DNA from: Paenibacillus sp. P25
GTDB lineage: Bacteria > Bacillota > Bacilli > Paenibacillales > NBRC-103111
NCBI GenBank assembly: GCA_024704175.1
Contig: CP085629.1
Location: 4,402,001 to 4,466,000 of the forward strand
DNA length: 64,000 bases
Direction: 5' to 3'
Below are positions 48,233 through 56,994 of the stretch, piece by piece; the first letter of the stretch is position 1; each line of letters starts with the position of its first letter. Below the pieces are notes generated by a model, which searched no databases, was not told the DNA's origin, and saw only the letters and a program-made list of their open reading frames with translations. A program made the position numbers and the translations under genes.

Positions 48233-50558
48233 GCTGAAATAACCTCCTTAAGCGGTATGTGTATCGTAATCGTTACGCCGTTTCCCACCGTACTCCGCAG
48301 CTCGAATTGTCCGCCCAGATGAAGCACCCGGCTTCGCATCTGCTCCAGGCCCAGTCCCGAGCCGGAGATGCTTCGAAGACGCGCCTTCTCCTCCGCCGCT
48401 TCAATATCGAAGCCGACGCCGTCATCGTTATAATAGAGCCGGATGCGGCGGTGGGCGGCCGAGAGCTCGATCCGCAAGAGACCGGCGCCCGAATGCTTCT
48501 TCGCATTGTTGATCAGCTCCTGCACCATGCGGAACAGATGCCGTTTCGTATCCATATCCTGCAATTCGATCAGTTCGTCCCCTGAGCTCACAAATTCGAT
48601 CTCAAGGTCGTCCGTTCCCGATTCCATCTCCACCAGCTTGGATAGGGTGCGGACAAGACCGATGCGCTGCAGCAGGAACGGATTGAGCTCGAACAGGCTC
48701 TGCCGGAGGCTGTCGTTCATCAGCTCCAAATGACGGATCGCGCCGAGCAGCTCGCTTATGCCCCTCGGTCGCCGGGCTCAAGAGACGGCGGCGCCGATTG
48801 AATGCGGCCTTTGACGAACAGCACATCCTGAATCGTCGTATCGTGCAAATCGGAAGCAATCCGGTGCCGCTCCCTCTCCTGCAGCTCAAACATGGACTTC
48901 CGGAACCAGACCACCTCGTCGGCTTCGTTCTCCCCCGGGATTTGCGAGGCCAGCGTATGCAGCCTCAGGGTCAGCTTCCGGATCAAATAGATGTTCTCCA
49001 GACTGACCGCCAAATAGGAGATGATGAGTTTAAGCCACTGCGTTTCCTCCAGTCCGAGATACGTATTCGTCTTCTTCTTGCCCATAATCAAATAGCAGTC
49101 GTACTCCTCATGCCGGGTAATATCGAAGAAGTGATAATCCGGATGCTCCCGGCGGTTGTCCAGCACCAGGCGCTCGAACTCCTCCTCGCGGATCTCCCCG
49201 TAAGCAATGCTCTCCGTTCCCGAAGGGTACCGGAACACGATGGCCGCTCCATATACCTGCAGCGTCCGGACGATATCGACCAGTATCATTTCCTTTAATT
49301 CTTGAAAGCTCGTGACGGAGCGAAGGCGCCCGGCAATGTTCTTGAGTGCCGCTTGCAGCATGTATTTCCGCGGAAAGACGACCTTTTCGAGATTCGATTT
49401 CACATATTCCAGGAAATAAAACGTCACGGTCAAGAGAACCATTGTCACCACAAAGCTGCACGTGAGTGCCTCGATCGTCACAACCGGGTACAGCAGGGCG
49501 ACGATCAGTGTCAGCACAAGGCTCGGCAGAAGCGCGATAAGCATCATAAAGAAGGTGCGGCGCAGGACCAGGTCCAGATCGTACAGCCGTTTGGAAATGA
49601 TCAAATAGGCAAACGTGATGGGGAAAAAGAGGACGAACCAGCCCGTATAACCGGAGTAAACCCATTCTCTGCCAAGAAGCACCTTCGGCAAAAAGGAAAG
49701 GCAGGCGAACGGCACAAAGGAAATCAAGAGCGAAACGCCGATCGTCCGGATCAGCATCGACAAATAGGCATGACCCTTGCGGTACTGGGCCAGGACGCGG
49801 GCCAGCACATAGAAGTTCAGGGGAAGCCCTATCGCAAAAAGAGCAGGGCAAGCTCACCGCTGTACTGATAAACCGAATGGGCAAGCCGCTCGTCAAAATA
49901 AATCAGGCGGACCGACCCGGCGGCAATCACCGCTATGTAGAGATGCTTCATATAAGCAAACTTGATGGTCACATTCCCTTTTTCCCGGAAAAATTCAAGC
50001 AAAAAATGAAGGAAAACAAACGGCGCGCCATGATGGACAGCGTGATCAGAATCTTGCCCCATACGTCCCCCCGTACGGAAGCCCCCAGGCTGATATACAC
50101 GGTGGCGAGCGTCAGAAAAACGAGCGCAAGCCGCCGGCCGGACACGGAGTCCGTCCGTCCGAACCGCAGGAGGCCGGCGAAGAATAGACAGATCGCTTCC
50201 CCGGTCAGCGGCATCACTTTCTGCCTAATGTCATTGTGAAGAAGCCGGAGGTTCATTTCGAAAGGCTGCCCGCCGCGCACCCCTTCGATCGTTTCCGCTT
50301 GTTCGACCGCCCGCCACCTCTTAATCGTAGGATGTTCCCCGCTTCTTTCCCGTTAATCCCGGTGATGATATCGCCGGGCTTCAGGTCCAGCCGCTCCGCT
50401 CCGCTGTTCTTGCCTATTTTTTTAATACTCCATCCGCCTCCCGGAGCGGGGCTTACGTCAATGCCAAGATACGGCGAGCGGAACAAAACATATCCGCACC
50501 AAATATGCAGCACTGCGAGCGCTGTCAAGAGAATAATAACAAAGTTTTTTTTAGACAT
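48229..50558 (-). CDS. comP: ComP-like sensor histidine kinase with N-terminal PDZ-like segment (four indels)
   Basis: About 776 residues. First transmembrane helix (FVIILLTALAVLHIWCGYVLF), an extracytoplasmic PDZ-like stretch (AERLDLKPGDIITGINGKEAG), then about eight further membrane segments, as in B. subtilis ComP. The cytoplasmic part has a GAF-like linker, the H-box in RERHRIASDLHDTTIQDVL, and HATPase motifs NNAKKHSG, DDGVGFD and GSGLGLEQM. Indels near 50318, 49990, 49838 and 48756. ATG 50558. It heads the coupled comP-comA-comQ group; overall architecture supports a peptide-pheromone receptor. Confidence 0.85.
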
Positions 50559-50575
50559 GGCCACCCCGCATCACG

Positions 50576-50604
50576 TTCCTAATTCTGCAAGAGTATGGTA
50601 TATT
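50576..50604 (+). promoter_or_regulatory. Putative promoter of comX
   Basis: TTCCTA (50576-50581), 17-nt spacer, TATATT (50599-50604), about 40 nt upstream of the comX start, inside the 86-nt divergent region shared with comP. The -35 is weak. No ComA-box palindrome was recognised. Confidence 0.35.
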
Positions 50605-50644
50605 CACATTGTACTTCCTAGTTTCATAGAAGGGAGGTGAGAGT

Positions 50645-50830
50645 ATGAGTTCCGTCGCCTGGTCGCCTCAACTGCAGCAGGCCGTCCGCATTCTGAAAGC
50701 AACGACTCCGGCTGAAATTCCTGCCGTCATCCGCTCCATGAACCTCACTACGGAAGAGAAAGAATCGCTGGTTGCCGCTTTCCGCAAGCCTCTTGAATTC
50801 AAATTCAAACCGAACGATTGGTGGGAATAG
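50645..50830 (+). CDS. comX: Candidate ComX-type pheromone precursor
   Basis: 61 residues, too short for many annotators. Strong ribosome binding site (GGGAGG, 7-nt spacing). The layout fits ComX precursors: an N-terminal helical leader (LQQAVRILKATTPAEIPAVIRSM), a segment NLTTEEKESLVAAFRKP typical of the ComX family, then a short C-terminal tail FKPNDWWE with Trp at positions 59 and 60. In ComX a Trp near the C-terminus is the isoprenylated residue. It lies divergently 86 nt from comP, unlike the usual comQ-X-P-A order. Assignment rests on sequence pattern plus context. Confidence 0.7.
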   Translation: MSSVAWSPQLQQAVRILKATTPAEIPAVIRSMNLTTEEKESLVAAFRKPLEFKFKPNDWWE

Positions 50831-51067
50831 CCCGGCAATACAGGCCTCCCGCCGCATCCGCAGCTCCGGACCTCTTTGCGCGAACATGCAAAAAATTCTA
50901 GTATTTTGCACGTCCGTCTTTCGCTGATAATTATAGCACAAACCGCTGAAGCTAGAGTATACTTTCCAAATATTTCTTTTATTTCCTGAAGCTATTAGGA
51001 AGCTGAATGAAAGCGATTACCTTCTTTGAGAGGCAGCAGTTCTCCCGGGAGGCGGACGGAAAGAAAT

Positions 51068-51823
51068 TCACCGGTCCGCCTTCACCAGGGGCCATATGCT
51101 GACGTGCTGGACTTCCGCGTAATGGAGCAGCGGAGGCGGATCCGGCGGCAGCAGGAGCCCCAGACCCGCGGCCATCGTATTATGTACGATCTCGGCCTCC
51201 GCTTTCCGGAGCGGCCATGGCGGATGATCGATATCGCAGCGCAGCGGCTCCCGTCTTGCGCTCAAAGTATACAGGCAGTACCTCTCGGTCAGCCAATGCT
51301 CCAGCGAACCGGGCTCCGCATGATAGACCTCCGATACCGGGCGGTAAGACGCCTCGAATCGTATGCTCTCCTTGCCGGGGAGTCGGCTGGCGTATAAAAC
51401 GGCGCCGCTGTCCCCCCTACTTACGTTCATCGCCGCAAACCTATACGGCGACCGGTACAGCAGGCGGGCCATCGTGACGACAAGCGCATTCGCCGCATCC
51501 AGGCTGAAGAAGTAAACACCGGGCTTCCCGTTCAGCGTGATGTAGGTCCGCACATTCAGCTCGGGGAAAGCACTCATGCCGGGAATCGGCGGAAGCAGGC
51601 GGACGCGGGCTCCGCTGACCCGGAACGGAACGATCCCGAGCCACGCTTCGCCCTCCCAGGTATCCAGCGGAAAGACGGACGGCACATAGGGGCGCAGCGC
51701 TTCCGGCCGTACGGGCCAATGGGCGAAGAGCAGCTCCCGCCAGGTCTGCCTCATGATCCAAGGCGGCGGCCCGGAGGGCCAAGGTCTTCCTTGCGTAGTC
51801 AAAGGAACGTTTGAGGCTTTCAT
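51068..51823 (-). CDS. YqjF-like DUF2071 protein
   Basis: Intact, 251 residues. WRELLFAHWPVRPEALRPYVPSVFPLDTWEGEAWLGIVPF and FPELNVRTYITLNGKPGVYFFSLDA are hallmarks of the DUF2071/YqjF (acetoacetate-decarboxylase-fold-like) family. Soluble; activity unknown. Monocistronic. Its 3' end lies about 240 nt from comX and is convergent with it. Confidence 0.9.
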   Translation of the reverse strand: MKASNVPLTTQGRPWPSGPPPWIMRQTWRELLFAHWPVRPEALRPYVPSVFPLDTWEGEAWLGIVPFRVSGARVRLLPPIPGMSAFPELNVRTYITLNGKPGVYFFSLDAANALVVTMARLLYRSPYRFAAMNVSRGDSGAVLYASRLPGKESIRFEASYRPVSEVYHAEPGSLEHWLTERYCLYTLSARREPLRCDIDHPPWPLRKAEAEIVHNTMAAGLGLLLPPDPPPLLHYAEVQHVSIWPLVKADR

Positions 51824-51953
51824 CGCATTCCCCCGTTTTCGGCAAATTAGGTTTGCTCTCTCTTACCCCAGCATACCCTGCAGCGACTCGATTTAGTGCT
51901 TCAGCATCGAGGTCCTTCTGAAGAAGAACCCTATACCCCACACCAGCAATAAT

Positions 51954-51999
51954 AAAAAAACCATCTTCGGCCGGATGAAACACGGCGGCAAAGATGGTT
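51954..51999 (-). terminator. Terminator of glpK
   Basis: Stem AACCATCTT.GGCCG / CGGC...AAGATGGTT, with a T-run (seven T) on the minus strand. Confidence 0.8.
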
Positions 52000-52007
52000 C
52001 TTGAAAT

Positions 52008-53492
52008 TCAACCCCGAAGCTGGTAAGCCAAGGTGCGCTTCCAGTCGGCATATTTGCTTTCCCGGTAAGCCTCGTCCTGCTCGGGAACGAAAGACCGGTC
52101 AAATCCTTTGAGCTGCTCGATTTCCGGCGGCCCGGACCAGAAGCCCACAGCCAGACCTGCAAGCATGGCCGCCCCCAGCGCCGTCGTCTCTGTCACCTGC
52201 GGCCTAACGACGGGCACCCCCAGCAGATCGGCTTGGAACTGCATCAGGAAGCCGTTCTTTACGGCTCCGCCGTCGACGCGAAGCTCCGTCAGCCTTCTTC
52301 CCGCTTCCTGCTGCATCACTTCCAGCACGTCCCGGGTCTGATACGCGATCGCCTCGAGCGCGGCCCGCACCAAGTGGGCTTTCCCGGTGGAACGGCTCAG
52401 GCCCGTAATCATCCCTCTCGCATTCGGCTCCCAATAAGGGGTGCCGAGTCCCGCGAACGCCGGTACGAAATAGACGCCCACGGTATCGGGAATGGACAGC
52501 GCCAGCGCTTCGCTTTCGGAGGAATCCCCGATGAGCCCCAGCCCGTCGCGCAGCCACTGGATCACCGCACCCGCAATGAAAACGCTGCCTTCGAGCGCAT
52601 AATGGACTTTATCCCCGATTTGCCAGGCGACGGTCGTGAGCAGGCCGTTCTGCGAGAGCACCGGCTGTTCGCCGGTATTCTTCAGGATGAAGCTGACCGG
52701 TGCCGTAGGTGCTCTTGGCCAGTCCCTCGCGGAAGCGACCCTGCCCGAACAAGGCGGCCTGCTGATCCCCGGCCGCTCCCGCAATCGGAATCGGCCCCCG
52801 TTTCCGAGCAGCTCCGTGTAACCGAAAATACCGCTGGAGGGCCGGACTTCCGGCAGCATCTGCGGAGGAACGCCCAGCACGCTTAGCGACTCTTCATCCC
52901 ACTCCAGCTTGTGGATGTTATACATCAGCGTGCGGGAAGCGTTGGAAACGTCCGTCACATGCTCGCGGCCTTCGGTGAGCCGCCAAATCAGCCAGCTGTC
53001 GATCGTCCCGAACAGCGCCTCGCCCCGCTCCGCTTTCTCGCGCAGGCCGGGGACCTCGTCCAGCATCCATTTCAGCTTCGTGCCGGAGAAATAAGGGTCG
53101 AGCACCAGTCCCGTTTTCTCACGGAACAGCGGTTCGAGTCCCTGCTCCTTCAGCGTCCGGCACATCTCGCTTGTGCGGCGGCACTGCCAAACAATCGCGG
53201 GGTGAAGCGGTTTACCTGTTACCCGGTCCCAAACCACCGCAGTCTCGCGTTGATTCGTGATGCCGATGGCGGCTATCTCCCCGTCCGGCACCTGCCGGAC
53301 CGCCCTCTGCATGACCTCCAGCTGCACGCGCCAGATTTCCTCGGCGTCATGCTCCACCCAGCCGGATTCCGGAAAAAATTGTGTGAATTCCTGCTGCGCC
53401 GTATGAATGATAACGCCTTCATGATCAAAAACAATCGCCCTGCAGCTCGTTGTCCCTTGATCCAAGGCGATGATATATTTTGGATTCGCCAT
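52008..53492 (-). CDS. glpK: Glycerol kinase (two compensating indels)
   Basis: About 494 residues. ATP-dependent phosphorylation of glycerol to glycerol-3-phosphate. Signatures: YIIALDQGTTSCRAIVFD, GWVEHDAEEIW, GITNQRETAVVWD, GTIDSWLIWRLTEG, VPAFAGLGTPYW, and LRVDGGAVKNGFLMQFQADLLG. Indels near 52800 and 52705 scramble the ATPase segment between NGGPIPIAG and STYGTGSFIL. ATG 53492 follows GGGGAGG by 7 nt. Divergent from glpD. Confidence 0.95.
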   Translation of the reverse strand: MANPKYIIALDQGTTSCRAIVFDHEGVIIHTAQQEFTQFFPESGWVEHDAEEIWRVQLEVMQRAVRQVPDGEIAAIGITNQRETAVVWDRVTGKPLHPAIVWQCRRTSEMCRTLKEQGLEPLFREKTGLVLDPYFSGTKLKWMLDEVPGLREKAERGEALFGTIDSWLIWRLTEGREHVTDVSNASRTLMYNIHKLEWDEESLSVLGVPPQMLPEVRPSSGIFGYTELLGNGGRFRLRERPGISRPPCSGRVASARDWPRAPTAPVSFILKNTGEQPVLSQNGLLTTVAWQIGDKVHYALEGSVFIAGAVIQWLRDGLGLIGDSSESEALALSIPDTVGVYFVPAFAGLGTPYWEPNARGMITGLSRSTGKAHLVRAALEAIAYQTRDVLEVMQQEAGRRLTELRVDGGAVKNGFLMQFQADLLGVPVVRPQVTETTALGAAMLAGLAVGFWSGPPEIEQLKGFDRSFVPEQDEAYRESKYADWKRTLAYQLRG

Positions 53493-53548
53493 CCCGATTC
53501 CTCCCCATGAAGACGGATGAGCCTTTTGGAAAAAGCTCTGCACAGGCA

Positions 53549-53577
53549 ATCTAACACACGCCCAAATTCGCTGTCAA
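53549..53577 (-). promoter_or_regulatory. Sigma-A promoter of glpK
   Basis: On the minus strand a consensus TTGACA (53572-53577), 17-nt spacer and TTAGAT (53549-53554), about 57 nt upstream of the start. Confidence 0.7.
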
Positions 53578-53592
53578 GACCAACCTTGGGGC

Positions 53593-53622
53593 TTGCGGCT
53601 TCCCCCTGAGGCGTGCTATGAT
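53593..53622 (+). promoter_or_regulatory. Putative promoter of glpD
   Basis: TTGCGG (53593-53598), 18-nt spacer, TATGAT (53617-53622). Transcription from here would give a leader of about 160 nt before glpD. Confidence 0.45.
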
Positions 53623-53740
53623 GGCGGTAACAAGTTAATCTAAGTTAAGGTCAGAGATCAGGAGAAGACCGGAAACAGCTCCCTTGGAGTGCTGCCCGAG
53701 CATCGGCCCCGCCGAACCGCTCGAGGGCCGTGCCGCCGGG

Positions 53741-53771
53741 AGGAGCGCATGTTTTCGCGTCTTCTTTTTTC
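53741..53771 (+). promoter_or_regulatory. Possible leader terminator of glpD (GlpP target)
   Basis: An imperfect hairpin (GGAGCGC...GCGTCTTC) followed by TTTTTT at about 53765-53770 sits about 20 nt before glpD. In B. subtilis GlpP with glycerol-3-phosphate prevents termination in the glpD leader; a glpP gene is adjacent here. The hairpin itself is weak by eye. Confidence 0.35.
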
Positions 53772-53792
53772 GTTCACCGGGAGGGAGACCCT

Positions 53793-55503
53793 ATGACACA
53801 AACAAAATTTTCTGCGGAACACCGCACGGCACTGCTCGAGGCTATGGCCTCGGAGCCGCACGACCTGCTGGTTATCGGAGGAGGCATTACCGGCGCCGGC
53901 ATCGCCCTGGATGCGCAGAGCCGCGGCCTTCGTACAGGCCTGATCGAAATGCAGGACTTCGGCGCAGGAACGTCCAGCCGTTCCACGAAGCTGATTCACG
54001 GCGGCCTGCGCTATCTGAAGCAGCTGGAATTCAAGCTGGTGGCGGAGGTCGGCAAGGAGCGGGCCATCGTCTATGAGAACGCCCCGCATGTCACGACGCC
54101 GGAATGGATGCTGCTGCCGATTATCGAGGGCGGCACCTACGGCAAGCTGGCCACCTCCGTCGGCCTCTTGGTCTATGATCTGCTGGCGGGCGTGAAGAAA
54201 GCGGAGCGGCGGGTTATGCTCAGCCGCGCCGAGACGCTGAAGAAGGAGCCCTTGCTGCGGACGGACCGGCTGAAGGGCGGCGGCTACTATGTGGAGTACC
54301 GGACGGACGACGCGAGACTGACGATCGAGACGATGAAAGCGGCCGTGGGTCGCGGGGCCAAAGCGGTGAATTATGCCGAGGCGAAGGAGCCGCTGTACGA
54401 GAACGGACGGCTGGCGGGTGTACGCGTGGCGGACCGGATCACTGGCCGGACCTACGATCTGTACGCGCATAAAATCGTGAATGCGGCGGGCCCATGGGCG
54501 GATACAATCCGGGAAATGGACGGCTCCAAGCAGGGCAAACGGCTGCACCTCACCAAAGGCGTCCATATCGTGGTCGACGGCGCCCGCTTCCCGCTGGGGC
54601 AGGCGATCTACTTCGATACGCCGGACGGCCGGATGGTGTTCGCCATTCCGCGGGACGGCAAGACGTACATCGGCACGACCGATACGGATTACAAGGGGGA
54701 TATCGCGCATCCGCTGATGACTGAAGCCGACCGCGACTATCTGCTGCAGGCCGCGAACTTTATGTTCCCGTCGCTGAAGCTGACTACTGCCGATGTGGAA
54801 TCCAGCTGGACCGGGCTCCGGCCGCTCATTCACGAGGACGGCAAGTCGCCTTCCGAGCTGTCGCGGAAGGATGAGATTTTCCTCGCCCCATCGGGCTTGA
54901 TCACCATCGCCGGAGGGAAGCTGACAGGCTACCGCAAAATGGCAGAGCGTGTGGTCGATTTGGTTACGGGGCCAGCTGGCCTCGGAAGGCAAGGCCGCTA
55001 AGGCTTATCCGGGATGTACGACGGATAAGATCCGTTTGTCGGGCGGGGATGTCGGCGGTTCGGCAGGACTTGAGCCCTTCATTGCAGGTAAGGTGCGCGA
55101 GGGAATGAGCCTGGGGCTGTCCGAGCAGGAAGCCAAGGAACTCGCCCGCCGTTACGGCTCCAATACGGGGAAGGTGTTCGAGCGCTATGCCGCCTGCGCG
55201 GATCGAGCCCGCGAAGCGGAGTCGCCTCGCGGTCTGCTTGCCTCGCTCGAATACGGCATCGAAGAGGAAATGGCGGTCACTCCGGTCGATTTCTTCATCC
55301 GCCGGACGGGAGGCCTCTATTTCCGCATCGAATGGGTGCAGCAATGGAAGGAGCCCGTGATCCGCTATATGGCCCAGCGTTTCGGCTGGACGGAAAAGAC
55401 CGCGGAAACGCACCGGAAGGCGCTGGAACGGCGGCTCGAGGATGCGGTCCTTCCCGCCGCCAAGCATAGCGGCTCACTCGCAGCGGCGGCCGCGCAGCGC
55501 TAA
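53793..55503 (+). CDS. glpD: Aerobic glycerol-3-phosphate dehydrogenase (one indel)
   Basis: About 570 residues. Membrane-associated FAD enzyme oxidising glycerol-3-phosphate to DHAP. FAD motif DLLVIGGGITGAGIALDAQSRG, then TSSRSTKLIHGGLRYLKQLEF, KIVNAAGPWAD and LIHEDGKSPSELSRKDEIF, with LITIAGGKLTGYRKMAERVVD. The C-terminal helical domain (ITPVDFFIRRTGGLYF type: VTPVDFFIRRTGGLYF) follows after an indel near 54963. ATG 53793 has GGGAGG upstream. Its stop codon overlaps the glpP stop on the other strand. Confidence 0.95.
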
Positions 55504-56095
55504 GGGCGAAAGGCGTCCCACAGCTCGCGGCGGGACGAGGTGACGGCCACGGCACCGGCCGCGAGGGCCTGCCCGGCCTCCTCTTCAGTCCGGATCAGGC
55601 CCCCGCGAGAATAGGGATATCCAGCCGGCCCGCCATTTCGGCGATAATCTGCGGCATGACCCCGGGCATGACTTCAATATAGTCCGGCCGGATTTTGTCC
55701 GACAGCTTGTAGCTCATGTCCAGCGCGAGGGAATCCAGCAGAAAATGCCGCTGGATGGCGACCGCCTTATGCTTCTTCGCCGTCGCCACTGCGCCGCTGC
55801 GCGTCGAGATGATGCCCGCGGGCCTGACGGTCTGGCAAAGAAACTCGATGCCGTAGTCGTCGTTCTTCAGCCCCTGGATCAAGTCGACGTGCACCAGCAA
55901 CTGCTTGCGGTGCTGGGCGGCCAGCCGGGTGATGCTGCTAAGCTGCGAAATATGGCTCTCAAGCAGAACGAGCCAGGTATACCCGGTAGTCAGCAAATAT
56001 TCCAAATCCTTCATCCGCCTCACGGCCGGAAGCAGCTTCTGGCCGTGAAAGTCGGCGGTCGCCCCTCCGCCTTGACTGGCAGTTCCTTCTTGCAT
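55500..56095 (-). CDS. glpP: Glycerol-3-phosphate-responsive antiterminator GlpP (one indel)
   Basis: About 199 residues. RNA-binding antiterminator of glycerol genes. Family features: LLPAVRRMKDLEYLL, VLLESHISQLSSI, LVHVDLIQGLKNDDYGIEFL, GIISTRSGAVATAKKH, AIQRHFLLDSLAL, IEVMPGVMPQII and, after correcting the G run near 55603, AGGLIRTEEEAGQAL. ATG 56095. The reading frame then ends at TAG 55500-55502, overlapping the glpD TAA (55501-55503) on the opposite strand. Confidence 0.93.
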
Positions 56096-56160
56096 CAAAT
56101 TCGCCCCCCGCTGTTAATTTAGACCTATCCTCTATCTCATATCCAAGTTATCCGTTATCT

Positions 56161-56994
56161 TCATTCCTGCATTGATCCGCCCGCTGTATTCTCCGCAACC
56201 CGTTCCGGATGCGTGTAGATATTAAACGTCCCGCCGCGGACAAAACCGATTACCGTGATACCCAGGTCGTCCGCCAGCTCCAGCCCGAGGTCCGTCGGCG
56301 CGGATTTGGACAGGATCAGGCCGACCCCGATTTTCGCCGTCTTCAGCACCACTTCGGAAGACAGCCGGCCGCTGAAAGCGATCAGCTTATCGCCAAGCGG
56401 AACGCGCCGCCGAAGGCACCAGCCGAACAGCTTGTCGAGCGCATTATGACGGCCGATATCGGTCCGGCTGACGAGCGACCCGCCCGCCGAGCCCAGCGCC
56501 GCATTGTGTACGCCGCCGGTTTCCCGGAACACCGCCGAGCCTTCCTGAAGCTGCTCCAGAAGACGCAGGCAATCCTCCGGCGTAACGGTCATCCGGCTGA
56601 GAACCGTTTTGGCCGTGAGCGCGTCGTTCTTGAAATAAAACTGCCGGCTCTTCCCGCAGCAGGAGCCGATGAACCGCCGCGCGTAATCCGCCTGCCGGGG
56701 CGCCAGATTATCCTTTAACCGGACATAGGCGATTCCTTTCGATTCGTCGATTTGCAGCGATTCCAAATCCTCCGCTCTCCGGATGACTCCTTCCGAAGCG
56801 AGGAAGCCGGTGACAAGCTCCTCCAAGTCGGCAGGCGTGCAGACGATGGTGGCGAATTCCTCGCCGCCCACCCTGAGCGTCAGCGGATACTCCGCTGCGA
56901 CCCGGTCCTCGACCGGCAGCTCGGAAAGGCGCTCCCCGTCATACCGGACGATATTCCACCCGGCTGTAAGCTTCTCCTCACGCTCCATGCTCAT
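56161..56994 (-). CDS. fdhD: Formate dehydrogenase accessory sulfurtransferase FdhD
   Basis: Intact, 277 residues. Transfers sulfur to the Mo-bisMGD cofactor of formate dehydrogenase-type enzymes. PLTLRVGGEEFATIVCTP, DLEELVTGFLASEGVI, the cysteine motif SCCGKS, ETGGVHNAAL, SRTDIGRHNALDKLFGWCL and AFSGRLSSEVVLKTA are family features. Its ATG overlaps the stop of the oxidoreductase gene (ATGA), so cofactor maturase and enzyme are coupled. Confidence 0.95.
   Translation of the reverse strand: MSMEREEKLTAGWNIVRYDGERLSELPVEDRVAAEYPLTLRVGGEEFATIVCTPADLEELVTGFLASEGVIRRAEDLESLQIDESKGIAYVRLKDNLAPRQADYARRFIGSCCGKSRQFYFKNDALTAKTVLSRMTVTPEDCLRLLEQLQEGSAVFRETGGVHNAALGSAGGSLVSRTDIGRHNALDKLFGWCLRRRVPLGDKLIAFSGRLSSEVVLKTAKIGVGLILSKSAPTDLGLELADDLGITVIGFVRGGTFNIYTHPERVAENTAGGSMQE

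Noticed and set aside
48229..50558. Programmed frameshifting in comP
   Set aside because: Four shifts of different sense at simple runs, in a window where unrelated genes are broken the same way; sequencing error is simpler.
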